DNA of 37,101 nucleotides from Candidatus Gastranaerophilales bacterium (GTDB lineage Bacteria; Cyanobacteriota; Vampirovibrionia; Gastranaerophilales; Gastranaerophilaceae). Both the position numbers and the translations under genes were made by a program. The notes under the pieces are model-generated. The model ran no database searches and was not told the DNA's origin. It saw only the letters and a program-made list of their open reading frames with translations. The stretch is from assembly GCA_944323145.1 (NCBI GenBank), contig CALURJ010000020.1, forward strand, positions 1-37,101, written 5' to 3'. Below are positions 7,293 through 16,157 of the stretch, in pieces; position 1 is the first letter of the stretch; the number at the start of each line of letters is the position of its first letter.

Positions 7293-7763
7293 TTGTGAGT
7301 AAAATTATTGTTTTTTTTTTAAGAAATACCAAATAAAGTATTTAATGTTCCAAATTCGGATGATTTAAACAATGCTTCCGCATTGCTGGTTGTCGTAAAA
7401 TCATCCATTAGTCCTGCAAATTCTACAACAGATTTTTTTATTCTGTCATAACCAGTCTGCGTTACTGAAATATTTTTTATACCTATAAGTTGTGCAAGCT
7501 GATCCAAATCTTCCATATCAGTTTTATCAAGTCTTACAGCCCCTTCGACTTCCAAACCTCTAATCTGGTCAGCCTGCTGTTTTGACCCTACATTAAAAGT
7601 AAATTCTGTTGATGAAGTTTCTGTTGTTGGAGCAGTTTGTTCTGTTCTAACAGATTTATCTGTTCTGCCTACGTTTAATGAATTCTGTCCAAAATAAACA
7701 TTTTTCATTCCATCATTTCCATTAATTCTTGTCATTTCCTGTTCTCCGTTATTTTACTCACAA
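7293..7763 (-). repeat. Complementary UTR motif pair flanking small gene B
   Basis: TTGTGAGTAAAAT at 7293-7305 (3' UTR) and ATTTTACTCACAA at 7751-7763 (5' leader) are a perfect 13-nt inverted pair. In the mRNA the two UTRs could base-pair, with the 5' copy ending a few nt before GGAGAA. Confidence 0.65.
7319..7735 (-). CDS. Small acidic protein B, paralogue of the 6596-7012 protein
   Basis: A 138-residue protein with an N-terminal NVYFGQ segment, a Thr/Ser/Glu-rich linker (about residues 25-55), and a C-terminal conserved domain containing DLDQLAQLIGI, a Tyr-Asp-Arg helix and ALFKSSEFGTLNTLF. The last 60 or so residues align with protein A. No known family is recognised. The ATG is preceded by GGAGAACAGGAA, and the whole leader TGTGAGTAAAATA-GGAGAA--GGAAATG is shared with gene A, which supports both start sites. 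No export signal is clear. The pair probably arose by tandem duplication with UTRs included. Confidence 0.75.
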   Translation of the reverse strand: MTRINGNDGMKNVYFGQNSLNVGRTDKSVRTEQTAPTTETSSTEFTFNVGSKQQADQIRGLEVEGAVRLDKTDMEDLDQLAQLIGIKNISVTQTGYDRIKKSVVEFAGLMDDFTTTSNAEALFKSSEFGTLNTLFGIS

Positions 7764-7988
7764 TCTCTTAATCTATTTAATTAATTTTAATTGAATAACA
7801 ATACTCTGTTCTCTTAAAATTCCTTTAAATTGATTTCCGTATTTATATAAAGTATTTTTATATTTAAAAATTGCGTGCATGGTATATATTTTTTACATAT
7901 TTATTAACATTTTGTTACAATTATTCGCTTATGCCCGAAACAAGCTGTTTTACACCGCTGCTTAAATGTAGACCTTTGGCTAATAGCT

Positions 7989-8019
7989 TTATTACAGCGT
8001 TTTGCTAAGATTGTAATAA
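7989..8019 (+). promoter_or_regulatory. Inverted repeat upstream of the LuxR-type gene
   Basis: TTATTACA (7989-7996) and TGTAATAA (8012-8019) form a perfect 8-bp inverted repeat with a 15-nt spacer, ending 37 bp before the start codon. It could be an operator or an RNA hairpin. The rest of the 7736-8056 gap is A+T-rich and holds no gene I can support. Confidence 0.4.
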
Positions 8020-8056
8020 GAATAGTGGAGTGAGATAAATAAATAAGAAAGAGATT

Positions 8057-8293
8057 ATGAAGAAAAAAAAGCAAAATTCTGAGTTAACTGCACGGGAAAT
8101 GGATGTGTTAAAAGAAATGGTGAGCGGCAAAAGCAACAAAAAAATCGGAAAAACATTGTTCATAACTCAATATACAGTTAAGGCTCATTTAACCCAGATT
8201 TATAAAAAATTCGGGGTTACTAACAGAATAGAAGCCGCCATGAAAGCCAGAGATAAAGGAATTATTCCTCATCAAGACTCAGAACAGCCATAA
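8057..8293 (+). CDS. Single-domain LuxR/GerE-type DNA-binding protein
   Basis: A 78-residue protein that is almost entirely a LuxR-type helix-turn-helix. [26 protein letters not shown] covers the first helices, and [28 protein letters not shown] is the recognition helix region with the family's TVKxHLxxIxxKxGVxNRxEA pattern. There is no receiver or ligand domain, as in GerE-like regulators, so its activity is probably set by expression level or a partner. AGAAAGAG lies before the ATG. The 3' end overlaps the 3' end of lepA by 32 bp on the opposite strand. It is divergent from small gene B, which may be a target (inference). Confidence 0.88.
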   Translation: MKKKKQNSELTAREMDVLKEMVSGKSNKKIGKTLFITQYTVKAHLTQIYKKFGVTNRIEAAMKARDKGIIPHQDSEQP

Positions 8294-10064
8294 ACGCTTC
8301 CTGAGGAACCTCTACTCTGCCAACAGACTTCATACGTTTTTTGCCTTTCTTTTGTTTTTCAAGAAGTTTTCGCTTACGAGAAATATCACCGCCATAACAT
8401 TTATCCAGAACGTTTTTGCGCATAGCTTTTATATTTGTTCTGGCAATAACACGCCCGCCGACAGCGGCTTGAATAGGAACTTCAAATAACTGGCGGGGAA
8501 TTATATCTTTAAGTTTTGCAGTTAATTTTTGTCCGATATAAAAAGCACTGTCCTCATGGCAGATAACCGAAAGCGCATCAACAACTTCACCTGCCAGCAT
8601 TATATCAAGTTTAACAAGCTTGGAGCGTTTATAATCCTTAAACTCATAATCCATACTTGCATAACCTTTTGTTCTGGATTTCAACTGGTCATAAAAATCG
8701 GTAATAACCTCACTCAGCGGAATTTCATATTCAAGCGAGGCGCGTACTTTGTCAATATAAGACATATTAATAAATATACCGCGTTTTGTCTGGGCTAAAT
8801 CCATTAAAGTTCCTACATAATCGTTAGGAGCAATAATTTGAACTTTTACATAAGGTTCTTCAATATACTCTCTGTACTGCGCGGGAGGAAGATTTGCGGG
8901 GTTATCAATTTCAACAACCTCTCCGTTTGTTTTATGAACTTTATAAACAACCGAAGGTGCGGTTGTAACAAGCGAAAGCCCGTATTCACGCTCTAAACGC
9001 TCCTGAGCTATTTCCATGTGAAGCATTCCGAGAAATCCGCATCGAAATCCAAAACCCAGAGCACTTGATGTTTCCGGTTCAAAAGTTATACTGCTGTCGT
9101 TAAGTTTAAGTTTTTCAAGCGCCTCTTTCAAATCCGCGTAATCATCGTTATCCACGGGATAAAGCCCTGAAAATACCATAGGAAGAGCTTCTTTATACCC
9201 AGGCAAAGGTTCTTTCGCTGGGTTTTCAACAGAGGTTAAAGTATCGCCCACAAACCTTGTTAATTCTTTAATTGAACCCGCAAAATATCCTACATCCCCG
9301 CAGACAAGTTCATCAACCTGCATTCTTGAAGGGGTTTGATACCCTAGTTCGACAACTTCATATTCTTTTCCGGACGCCATAAATTTAACCCTATCGCCAA
9401 GTTTGATTTTGCCGTCCATAATTTTAAAGAAACACAGGGTTCCGAGATATTGGTCATAAGCACTGTCAAATACAAGAGCTCTTAAAGGTTTATCGGAATT
9501 GTCAACCGGCGGAGGAATTAAATCAACAACAGCTTCCAAAACTTCATCAATTCCTATTCCTGCTTTTGCGCTCACAGGAATTGCAAGAGAAGCATCAATA
9601 CCCAGAACTTCTTCGATTTCTTCTTTAACACGCTCAACATCCGCAGAAGGCAAGTCTATCTTGTTAATTACCGGAATAATTTCCAAATTCTGTTCGATAG
9701 CAAGATAAACGTTAGCAAGAGTTTGAGCTTCAACCCCCTGAGTAGCGTCAACTATCAAAAGCGCACCTTCACAGGCCGCAAGAGAACGTGAAACTTCATA
9801 AGAGAAATCAACATGGCCGGGGGTATCAATAAGATTTAAAATATAATCTTTTCCGTCTTTTGCCTTGTAGTTCATACGGGCAGAATTAAGTTTAATTGTA
9901 ATTCCGCGTTCCCGCTCAATATCCATGGAATCCATAATCTGATTTTGCATATCGCGTTGGGCAACAGTTCCCGTTTTTTCAAGCAAACGGTCAGCCAGAG
10001 TTGATTTTCCATGGTCAATATGGGCAATGATACAAAAGTTTCTGACATTTTCTCTGTATTTCAT
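8262..10064 (-). CDS. lepA: Elongation factor 4 (LepA), ribosome-associated GTPase
   Basis: A translational GTPase that binds the ribosome and acts during initiation and under stress, proposed to back-translocate. The protein is 600 residues, the usual length. It shows the P-loop AHIDHGKST (residues 14-22), switch motifs ERGITIK and [17 protein letters not shown]-like domains II and III/V, and the LepA-specific C-terminal domain ending with [18 protein letters not shown]. It lies 31 bp downstream of the sensor gene but has its own promoter (TTGATG-N16-TATAAT) ending 7 nt before ATG, with no Shine-Dalgarno site, so a leaderless mRNA is predicted. Confidence 0.97.
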   Translation of the reverse strand: MKYRENVRNFCIIAHIDHGKSTLADRLLEKTGTVAQRDMQNQIMDSMDIERERGITIKLNSARMNYKAKDGKDYILNLIDTPGHVDFSYEVSRSLAACEGALLIVDATQGVEAQTLANVYLAIEQNLEIIPVINKIDLPSADVERVKEEIEEVLGIDASLAIPVSAKAGIGIDEVLEAVVDLIPPPVDNSDKPLRALVFDSAYDQYLGTLCFFKIMDGKIKLGDRVKFMASGKEYEVVELGYQTPSRMQVDELVCGDVGYFAGSIKELTRFVGDTLTSVENPAKEPLPGYKEALPMVFSGLYPVDNDDYADLKEALEKLKLNDSSITFEPETSSALGFGFRCGFLGMLHMEIAQERLEREYGLSLVTTAPSVVYKVHKTNGEVVEIDNPANLPPAQYREYIEEPYVKVQIIAPNDYVGTLMDLAQTKRGIFINMSYIDKVRASLEYEIPLSEVITDFYDQLKSRTKGYASMDYEFKDYKRSKLVKLDIMLAGEVVDALSVICHEDSAFYIGQKLTAKLKDIIPRQLFEVPIQAAVGGRVIARTNIKAMRKNVLDKCYGGDISRKRKLLEKQKKGKKRMKSVGRVEVPQEAFMAVLSLDEE

Positions 10065-10071
10065 AATTTAT

Positions 10072-10099
10072 ATTATATGAGAAAAACATTGAACATCAA
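10072..10099 (-). promoter_or_regulatory. Promoter of lepA (leaderless)
   Basis: On the minus strand, TTGATG (10094-10099) and TATAAT (10072-10077) are 16 bp apart. The -10 box ends 7 nt before the lepA ATG. The -35 box overlaps the stop region of the upstream sensor gene. Confidence 0.6.
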
Positions 10100-11526
10100 G
10101 CCGTTGTATTAACAGGCAGAGTGAAGGTGACAGTTGTTGTTTCATTTTGGACGCTTTCAAAAGTAATAGTTCCGCCATGGGCATCAATTATTTGTTTTGA
10201 AATGTATAAGCCCAAACCAGCATTAACACTTTTTTGTTCTTCGCAATAGGATGTAAATTTTTCAAAAACATTGCCGATTTTTTGCACATCAATGCCCAAA
10301 CCTCTGTTTGTCACCGCAAAAATTATATTATTTTCATCGTTAGTAACGTTAACGGTTATCTCCTGATTTTTAAAACTGTACTTTATCCCGTTTGTCAAAA
10401 TATTATTCACAACCCGCTTTATTTCATCATAATCAAAATATATATTATCTATTTGAGATCCATAAGAAACATTAATAATTAAATTTTTCTCCAGAGCAAT
10501 GTATTTAACCTCATCACAACACTCGGAAACCAGTTTTTTAAAAGAATTAAGCGACTTTGTTATAAAAACTTTTCCGTTATCACCTTTGTATTTTTCAAGA
10601 ATATTTGCAACAAGATTTTGAAGATATTTGGTAGAATTTATAACATCTGTAAGAATTTCCTTCTGATCATCATTAAGATTATCGCCGTATAATCCCGTCA
10701 TAAGATTTAGTGCGCATAATTCCGCCTGAACAGGGCCTTTCATATCATGAATAACCATTGCAAGATAAGAATCTTTTGATTTGGAACGCTTTTCAATATC
10801 GCTGTGCGACTTTAAAAGACTGCAAATCTGAGATTTGACCACTTTAACATCAAAAGGCTTCTCAATATAAGCACAGGAGCCCAGATCAAAACTTTTTACT
10901 TTATGCTCCCTGTCAGAAAGTGCAGAAATAAAAATTATGGGCGAATTCGCATTTATCTTTGTTTTTTGTATGATTTGCGCAAGCTCAAATCCTGACATAT
11001 CAGGCATCATAATATCAAGAAGAAATAAATCTATTTTTTCAATATCAACAATTTTAGCTGCTTCTTTAGGTTTTTGAAACACAAAAAGTCTTAAGCCCAA
11101 ATCTTTCAGCGTTTCCTCCAAAAGCTCGGTATTTAAAGGGTTATCATCAACAATCATTACAGTTAAACCTTTTACCGATTTATATTTATTTTTGTCCTGC
11201 AGGCTTACGGGACGGACAACATTTTTCGGGGGATGTTCCCCGAATAATTCTTCTATCAAATCTTCATTAAGCGGATATTCAACAATATTTTTTATCCCGC
11301 ACATATTTGCCGTCAAAACGTTATCTCTTGAAACATGTTTGCAGGCAAGCCAAATTTCCAATTTCGGATAAGACTTACAAATTTTTTTTATTTTGTTTAT
11401 ATCTTTAAAATCGGTTCTTATAATACAGAGTCTTTTATTTGAAAGACCTTTTACACCTTTAAGCTCTCTGACATCATTAACATAAACTACGTCTTGACTC
11501 GCTTTCGCGGATAACGGATTTTTCAT
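10096..11526 (-). CDS. Response regulator receiver-histidine kinase hybrid with N-terminal pseudo-receiver
   Basis: A cytoplasmic signalling protein of 476 residues. Residues 10-95 look like a receiver fold without acidic pocket residues. Residues 121-240 are a complete receiver domain: acidic pair D127/D128, phosphoacceptor D171 in LLDIMMPDMSGF, and K223 in EKPF. The HisKA domain has its H-box at MVIHDMKGP (H260). The ATPase domain has an N-box (NNILTNGIKYS, N379), a VFEKF F-box and GLGLYIS (437-443). The G1 box reads VTNRGLGI, so the conserved Asp that contacts adenine is Asn407. There is no membrane segment, so the signal is probably intracellular or delivered by a partner kinase that phosphorylates D171. 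No cognate regulator is adjacent. Confidence 0.9.
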   Translation of the reverse strand: MKNPLSAKASQDVVYVNDVRELKGVKGLSNKRLCIIRTDFKDINKIKKICKSYPKLEIWLACKHVSRDNVLTANMCGIKNIVEYPLNEDLIEELFGEHPPKNVVRPVSLQDKNKYKSVKGLTVMIVDDNPLNTELLEETLKDLGLRLFVFQKPKEAAKIVDIEKIDLFLLDIMMPDMSGFELAQIIQKTKINANSPIIFISALSDREHKVKSFDLGSCAYIEKPFDVKVVKSQICSLLKSHSDIEKRSKSKDSYLAMVIHDMKGPVQAELCALNLMTGLYGDNLNDDQKEILTDVINSTKYLQNLVANILEKYKGDNGKVFITKSLNSFKKLVSECCDEVKYIALEKNLIINVSYGSQIDNIYFDYDEIKRVVNNILTNGIKYSFKNQEITVNVTNDENNIIFAVTNRGLGIDVQKIGNVFEKFTSYCEEQKSVNAGLGLYISKQIIDAHGGTITFESVQNETTTVTFTLPVNTTA

Positions 11527-11584
11527 CTCACTATGAATAATATATATAAAAATACGATAATCAATTACCCTTATAGGTATAATT

Positions 11585-11613
11585 TTGATAAAAAATTTTG
11601 TTAATGATAAAAT
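11585..11613 (+). promoter_or_regulatory. Promoter of dnaG-rpoD (leaderless)
   Basis: TTGATA (11585-11590) and TAAAAT (11608-11613) are separated by 17 bp. The -10 box ends 6 nt before ATG 11620, and no Shine-Dalgarno site is present. Confidence 0.65.
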
Positions 11614-11619
11614 TTTGTT

Positions 11620-13500
11620 ATGGCAGATACTATTGAAGAATTAGTTACCCAGATTAAAGACAGGCTTGATATTGTCGAAGTAGTGTCGCAGGAAGTTATA
11701 CTGAAAAAAAGCGGAGGCCACTATTGGGGGTGCTGCCCTTTTCATAAAGAAAAAACTCCGTCTTTTTCGGTTAACCCTAATTTGGGATTTTTTAAGTGTT
11801 TCGGCTGCGGAGTTGGCGGTGATGCAATTACATTCATAATGAAAACCCAGAATAAAGACTTTATAGAAGTCGTAAGAGAACTTGCAGAACGCTTCGGGCT
11901 TGAAATGCCTAAAAACTTCAAAAATTCCGAATCTAAAGGCCTTAAGGAAGAAATGATTAAAGCCTGTACAAAAGCTGCGGAATTTTATAATCTCAGACTT
12001 TTAAAAGACAAAGAACCCGACACCTCAAAAGTTTTGGACTACCTGACAGGCAGAGGAATTACAAAAGATATAATAGAAAAATACACGCTCGGCCTTGCTC
12101 CAAAATCTTATGAAACATTTTACCGGAAATTCAAAGATGAGTTTTCCGATGAAGTTCTGGAAAAAGCCGGCTTGATAATAAAAACCCGCGAGGGCGATTA
12201 TATAGACAGGTTCAGAAACCGTGTTATTATACCTATTCAAAACGAATTCGGAGAATATGTCGCATTCGGTGCCAGATCCGTTGAAAAAGACCAGCAGCCA
12301 AAATATTTGAACTCCTCGGATTCGCTTATTTATAACAAAAGTAAGCTGCTGTACGGGCTTTATACGGCAAAAGACGCTATAAAACGCGAAGACAGCGTAA
12401 TATTAATGGAAGGCTATTTTGATGTAATCTCAGCTCAGGCACACGGTGTGGAAAACGCAGTTGCGTCCTGCGGAACATCTCTGACGGCAGACCATATTAA
12501 ACTTCTTTCAAGATACACACCGTCAAGAAAAATTTATCTTTCATTTGACACAGATTCTGCCGGCCAAAAAGCAACAAACAGAAACGCGGAACTTATTAAA
12601 GAAGCTTTTGAAGGACTCGGAAATATTAAACAGTTTGATGAAAGCTATATTTCAACAACAAATGGCAAATATGCCTGTGAAATTCGTGTTATCGCTCCGC
12701 CGGAAGGGAAAGACCCCGATGAATTTATACGTTCTGTAGGCGCAGAAAGTTACAAAGAATACATGGCTCACGCACCTTTATTACTGGATTTTCAGCTTAA
12801 CAACATAATGAAAGAAAAACCAAAAACTCCGATTGAAAAAACAAAAACGGTTAAAGAAATTATCCCGCTTTTGAAAGAAATAAGAAACGAAATCGTACAA
12901 TCAGAATACATAAGAATGATTGCTAACACGCTTAACATTGACGAAAACGCTCTTATGCGCGAAGTCAAAAAAGCGCAGAGTTTTGAGGCTGCAAAAAATA
13001 CAAATATTGAAAAAATTGTTAAGAAAAATATACCAATTTCAGAAAAAGCGCAAAAAAATTTATTGAGCGTTTTTCTTGTAACCGACAATCACTTTTCATT
13101 TGATGAAATCAAGCAAATGATAGGCAGCACAGAGTTTACGAACGAAACGTTAATAAATGTAAAAACTACAATTGACAAATTAACTTGTACCGTAAATAAT
13201 GTGAAAGAATTGGTAGAACAGCTGTATACAGCGTTCGCCGAAAAACCGGAAGTACAAAGCATTATCACCGATTTGATAACAACTTCCGAAACATTTCAAA
13301 ATCTCGATGATAAGGATTTTGCAACGGCAATCAGAGAAAATATAAATAAAATCAATGAATGTCAGAAACAAAAAGAACAGGAACAAATCAGAAATTTATA
13401 TAAAAGCGCAAATGATAATGATACAGAAGCCCTTAAAATTCAGATGCAGCTTAGAGATAAGATAAATAACAGATTAAAATTGGAGAAAATGAATGAGTAA
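11620..13500 (+). CDS. dnaG: DNA primase
   Basis: Synthesises RNA primers at the replication fork. The 626-residue protein has the N-terminal CHC2 zinc ribbon (C39, H42, C60, C63), the RNA polymerase core, and the Toprim domain with E264 in LMEGYFDV and D310/D312 in SFDTDSAG. The C-terminal part (about 430-626) is a charged helical region corresponding to the helicase-binding domain. It overlaps rpoD by 8 bp, the classical primase-sigma factor order of the macromolecular synthesis operon, here without rpsU. The start ATG has no Shine-Dalgarno site but sits 6 nt after a -10 box. Confidence 0.97.
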   Translation: MADTIEELVTQIKDRLDIVEVVSQEVILKKSGGHYWGCCPFHKEKTPSFSVNPNLGFFKCFGCGVGGDAITFIMKTQNKDFIEVVRELAERFGLEMPKNFKNSESKGLKEEMIKACTKAAEFYNLRLLKDKEPDTSKVLDYLTGRGITKDIIEKYTLGLAPKSYETFYRKFKDEFSDEVLEKAGLIIKTREGDYIDRFRNRVIIPIQNEFGEYVAFGARSVEKDQQPKYLNSSDSLIYNKSKLLYGLYTAKDAIKREDSVILMEGYFDVISAQAHGVENAVASCGTSLTADHIKLLSRYTPSRKIYLSFDTDSAGQKATNRNAELIKEAFEGLGNIKQFDESYISTTNGKYACEIRVIAPPEGKDPDEFIRSVGAESYKEYMAHAPLLLDFQLNNIMKEKPKTPIEKTKTVKEIIPLLKEIRNEIVQSEYIRMIANTLNIDENALMREVKKAQSFEAAKNTNIEKIVKKNIPISEKAQKNLLSVFLVTDNHFSFDEIKQMIGSTEFTNETLINVKTTIDKLTCTVNNVKELVEQLYTAFAEKPEVQSIITDLITTSETFQNLDDKDFATAIRENINKINECQKQKEQEQIRNLYKSANDNDTEALKIQMQLRDKINNRLKLEKMNE

Positions 13501-14593
13501 AAAAAGACAATCCAACTCCTCTATTGTCAGCATTATGGACGAAGATAATATCGATTTGAATGATATTGATGATGAAGCAGCACTTTCTGCTGATGCAGAC
13601 AGCGTAAATTATATGAATATGGATATCAGTACAGATAATATCGAAGATATCGTTACCGAAAAAATCGGTAAAAAAGTTAATCTGGAAGATATCTATATGA
13701 CAAATCCCCACGGAGAAGAAAACGAAGCAGATTTGGAAGTTCCAAAAGGTATAGCTGTTGACGATCCCGTAAGACTTTATTTAAGAGAAATCGGAAGAAT
13801 TAAACTCCTTTCAGCTAACGAAGAAATTGAACTTGCAAGAAAAATTCTTGAAGGCGGAACCCCCGGCGCTATCGCAAAAAGAAAACTCGTTCAGGCAAAT
13901 TTACGTCTGGTTGTAAGTATCGCTAAAAAATATGTCGGACGCGGAATGCTTTTCTTAGACTTAATTCAGGAAGGAAACTTGGGTTTAATCCGTGCGGCAG
14001 AAAAATTTGACCACGAAAGAGGTTTTAAATTCTCAACTTACGCAACATGGTGGATAAGACAGGCTATTACAAGAGCAATCGCAGATCAGGCAAGAACAAT
14101 CAGAATTCCTGTTCATATGGTTGAAACAATCAATAAATTGAAAAAAGTTACAAGACGCCTTGCTCAGGAACTTTCAAGAAAACCGACCGAAGATGAACTT
14201 GCTATTGAAATGAATGTTTCTATCCCGAAACTTCGCGAAATAATTAAAATAGCTCAGGAGCCGTTATCTTTAGAAACACCTATCGGTAAAGAAGAAGATT
14301 CAAGACTCGGCGACTTTATTGAAGACAAAGAGGCTGATGCTCCTATTAAAACCGTAGCATCAGAACTTTTGAGAGAAGATTTAGCAGAAGTTTTATGCAC
14401 ACTTTCACCAAGAGAACGCGATGTTTTAAGACTGCGTTTCGGTATGGATGACGGACGCCAGAGGACTTTAGAAGAAGTCGGACAACTTTTCGGCGTAACA
14501 CGTGAACGTATCAGACAAATTGAGGCAAAAGCTCTCAGAAAACTCCGTCACCCGAACAGAAGCAAACGTTTAAGAGAATATGTAGAATCATAA
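13493..14593 (+). CDS. rpoD: Primary RNA polymerase sigma factor RpoD (SigA)
   Basis: Housekeeping sigma-70 of 366 residues. Residues 1-88 are an acidic low-complexity N-terminal extension. Region 1.2 begins at [11 protein letters not shown] (91-101), region 2 contains [12 protein letters not shown] and the -10 recognition segment [15 protein letters not shown] (182-196), region 3 follows, and region 4.2 has the -35-binding helix-turn-helix [20 protein letters not shown] (325-344). The length and short region 1.1 are like cyanobacterial or Firmicutes SigA rather than E. coli RpoD. It overlaps dnaG by 8 bp and ends in a very strong terminator that begins inside its stop codon. TTGACA/TATAAT-like promoters in the window match its expected specificity. 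Confidence 0.96.
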   Translation: MSKKRQSNSSIVSIMDEDNIDLNDIDDEAALSADADSVNYMNMDISTDNIEDIVTEKIGKKVNLEDIYMTNPHGEENEADLEVPKGIAVDDPVRLYLREIGRIKLLSANEEIELARKILEGGTPGAIAKRKLVQANLRLVVSIAKKYVGRGMLFLDLIQEGNLGLIRAAEKFDHERGFKFSTYATWWIRQAITRAIADQARTIRIPVHMVETINKLKKVTRRLAQELSRKPTEDELAIEMNVSIPKLREIIKIAQEPLSLETPIGKEEDSRLGDFIEDKEADAPIKTVASELLREDLAEVLCTLSPRERDVLRLRFGMDDGRQRTLEEVGQLFGVTRERIRQIEAKALRKLRHPNRSKRLREYVES

Positions 14594-14629
14594 TTAAAAC
14601 CCCTCTCATTAAAGAGAGGGGTTTTAATT
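14592..14629 (+). terminator. Terminator of dnaG-rpoD
   Basis: A perfect 16-bp stem (14592-14607 with 14614-14629) with a 6-nt loop: AATTAAAACCCCTCTC pairs with GAGAGGGGTTTTAATT. The rpoD stop codon is within the first arm. Confidence 0.93.
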
Positions 14630-14713
14630 AAATATTACTTATTTAATTTTATTTCCGTTTATTCCCAAAATATACTTTCAGCTATATTTTCTTTATTTAT
14701 GTATAATGTAAGT

Positions 14714-15478
14714 ATGAAATATTTTTTTATATTTATAGCCCTTATAATTATATGGTCTGTTTTTATTGAACCTAATATCCTTACTGTCAGCCGTATTAAA
14801 GTAAATGAACCATCGCTTAAAGGTTTAAAAATAGTCTTTGCAAGCGACTTTCATATAAAACCTTATGAAATGTACAGACTTAAAAGGATAATTAGAGCGA
14901 TTAACAAACAAAATGCCGACATAATTATCCTCGGCGGAGATTATGTCAACGGGCATAAAAAGGGAAATTCAATGACAATCGACAAGATTGCAGAGCAGTT
15001 TTCATATCTTAAGGCAAAATACGGAGCTTATGCAGTAATAGGAAATCATGACGGATGGCAGGGAAAAGAAGAAATTATAACGGAACTTAAAAAAAATAAC
15101 ATAAATTTACTTTTCAACAGCAGCAAATGTTTTGAACAGTTTTGTATTGCCGGCGTTGACGATATGCAAACAGGAATCCCCGATATCAACAAAGCCTTAA
15201 AAGGAACTAAAACTCCAGTGATTCTTGTTTCACATACACCGGATATTATGCCGGATGTTCCGTATAATGTTAATCTTACTCTTTCGGGACATTTGCATGG
15301 CGGACAGGTAAGACTTCATAAAGCATTAACAACTCCTTCTGCTTACGGAGTCAAATATGCAAACGGTTTTCTTGACGATAAAGGGAAAAAAGTCTACACA
15401 ACAAAGGGACTAGGAACAAGCATTTTACCGATAAGATTTAATTGTTTTCCGGAAATTGCGGTAATTACTTTTTACTAG
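14714..15478 (+). CDS. Membrane-anchored metallophosphoesterase, YkuE-like
   Basis: A calcineurin-like phosphoesterase of 254 residues with an N-terminal hydrophobic anchor (about residues 2-17). All metal-binding motifs are visible in order: ASDFHI (DxH), LGGDYVNG (GDxxxx), IGNHDGW (GNHD), VSHTP (H) and LSGHLHGG (GHxH). This set is typical of the YkuE/LpxG-like branch, which includes lipid-phosphate or UDP-diacylglucosamine hydrolases; the substrate here is not determined. The start is placed at ATG 14714, because TATAAT ends 6 nt upstream and would lie inside the coding region if the ATG at 14699 were used. The 3' end overlaps the convergent XRE gene by 4 bp. Confidence 0.88.
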   Translation: MKYFFIFIALIIIWSVFIEPNILTVSRIKVNEPSLKGLKIVFASDFHIKPYEMYRLKRIIRAINKQNADIIILGGDYVNGHKKGNSMTIDKIAEQFSYLKAKYGAYAVIGNHDGWQGKEEIITELKKNNINLLFNSSKCFEQFCIAGVDDMQTGIPDINKALKGTKTPVILVSHTPDIMPDVPYNVNLTLSGHLHGGQVRLHKALTTPSAYGVKYANGFLDDKGKKVYTTKGLGTSILPIRFNCFPEIAVITFY

Positions 15479-15690
15479 TCAAAGTCGAGAAGCTCTTTTA
15501 AATTCACACCCAGAACATCAGCAATAATTTTTAATTTGGAAAGTGTTATATCTGTTTTTGCTGTTTCGACCATGGCTATAGTAGAGCGGGAAATCCCCTC
15601 AACATCAAGAAAATCATCCTGTTTTATATTTTTCTCTTTTCTGATTTTTTTCAAGTGTTGAGCAAATTTTTTCAGATATTCATTATCCAT
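15475..15690 (-). CDS. XRE-family transcriptional regulator
   Basis: A 71-residue Cro/CI-type helix-turn-helix protein: HLKKIRKEKNIKQDDFLDVE, then GISRSTIAMVETAKTDITLS and LKIIADVLGVNLKELL cover the five helices. It lacks any other domain, like small phage- or cassette-type repressors. ATG 15690 is chosen rather than GTG 15717, because the GTG lies inside a direct-repeat operator and GATAAT ends 7 nt before ATG 15690. Two 16-bp direct repeats overlap its promoter, suggesting autoregulation. The same region is upstream of the divergent small gene at 15841, which may be controlled too. Confidence 0.9.
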   Translation of the reverse strand: MDNEYLKKFAQHLKKIRKEKNIKQDDFLDVEGISRSTIAMVETAKTDITLSKLKIIADVLGVNLKELLDFD

Positions 15691-15700
15691 GTAATTTATT

Positions 15701-15741
15701 ATCAACCATATTGACACTTCTGAAAATCAGCCATATTGACA
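15701..15741. promoter_or_regulatory. Direct-repeat operator of the XRE gene
   Basis: ATCAACCATATTGACA (15701-15716) and ATCAGCCATATTGACA (15726-15741) match at 15 of 16 positions and start 25 bp apart. They span the predicted promoter region of the XRE gene. Each ends in TTGACA on the plus strand, which could act as a -35 element. Confidence 0.65.
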
Positions 15742-15780
15742 TTTAATTTTAATATTTTTTAATTTTATTTCCATTTTTTA

Positions 15781-15809
15781 TTGATTTTTTTTATCACATA
15801 TTGTATAAT
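15781..15809 (+). promoter_or_regulatory. Promoter of the 51-residue gene
   Basis: TTGATT (15781-15786) and TATAAT (15804-15809) are 17 bp apart. The predicted start is near 15816, leaving a short leader with AAAAGGAAAA before ATG 15841. Confidence 0.65.
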
Positions 15810-15840
15810 TTTTTTTGTAAAAAAGAAAAGGAAAAATTAT

Positions 15841-15996
15841 ATGGACAAAAATTTGCAAAAAGAAATGCTGGCATCAATTGAAATCACACGTGAAAGTATT
15901 AAAAATTCACTGGATGTAACACTTGAAAGCTACACAGAAGCTTTTTCAAGACTTGATCTGCTTACATATCTTCTGATTGGAAGTGAAAACAAATAA
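15841..15996 (+). CDS. Small helical protein, 51 residues
   Basis: An acidic helical protein, MDKNLQKEMLASIEITRESI at its N-terminus and LLTYLLIGSENK at its end. A good promoter and AAAAGGAAAA Shine-Dalgarno-like site support ATG 15841; the in-frame upstream Met at 15781 would start inside the promoter. No family is recognised. The divergent XRE regulator with direct-repeat operators makes it a candidate target of that regulator (inference). The small regulator plus tiny protein could be a toxin-antitoxin-like or cassette arrangement, but nothing in the sequence shows toxicity. Confidence 0.6.
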   Translation: MDKNLQKEMLASIEITRESIKNSLDVTLESYTEAFSRLDLLTYLLIGSENK

Positions 15997-16157
15997 GTTT
16001 TTTACTCATAATGTAGCATTTTTCAAGAATTATGTTATTATATTATTAAAAATACTTTAACCAAAAATTTTTCGGAAACTTTTTTTGAAAAATTACATCT
16101 AATAAAATAAGTTGTGCAACAAAATGGTTAGAGGTATTTGGAGGACATAATTTAAGA

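Noticed and set aside
6557-7763. Insertion sequence bounded by TGTGAGTAAAAT inverted repeats
   Set aside because: No transposase and no target-site duplication found. Each motif pair brackets a single non-mobile gene with normal UTR positions, so a mobile cassette remains only one option in the findings.
15691-15717. GTG start for the XRE regulator
   Set aside because: It lies inside the first direct repeat and ahead of the predicted transcription start at ATG 15690.
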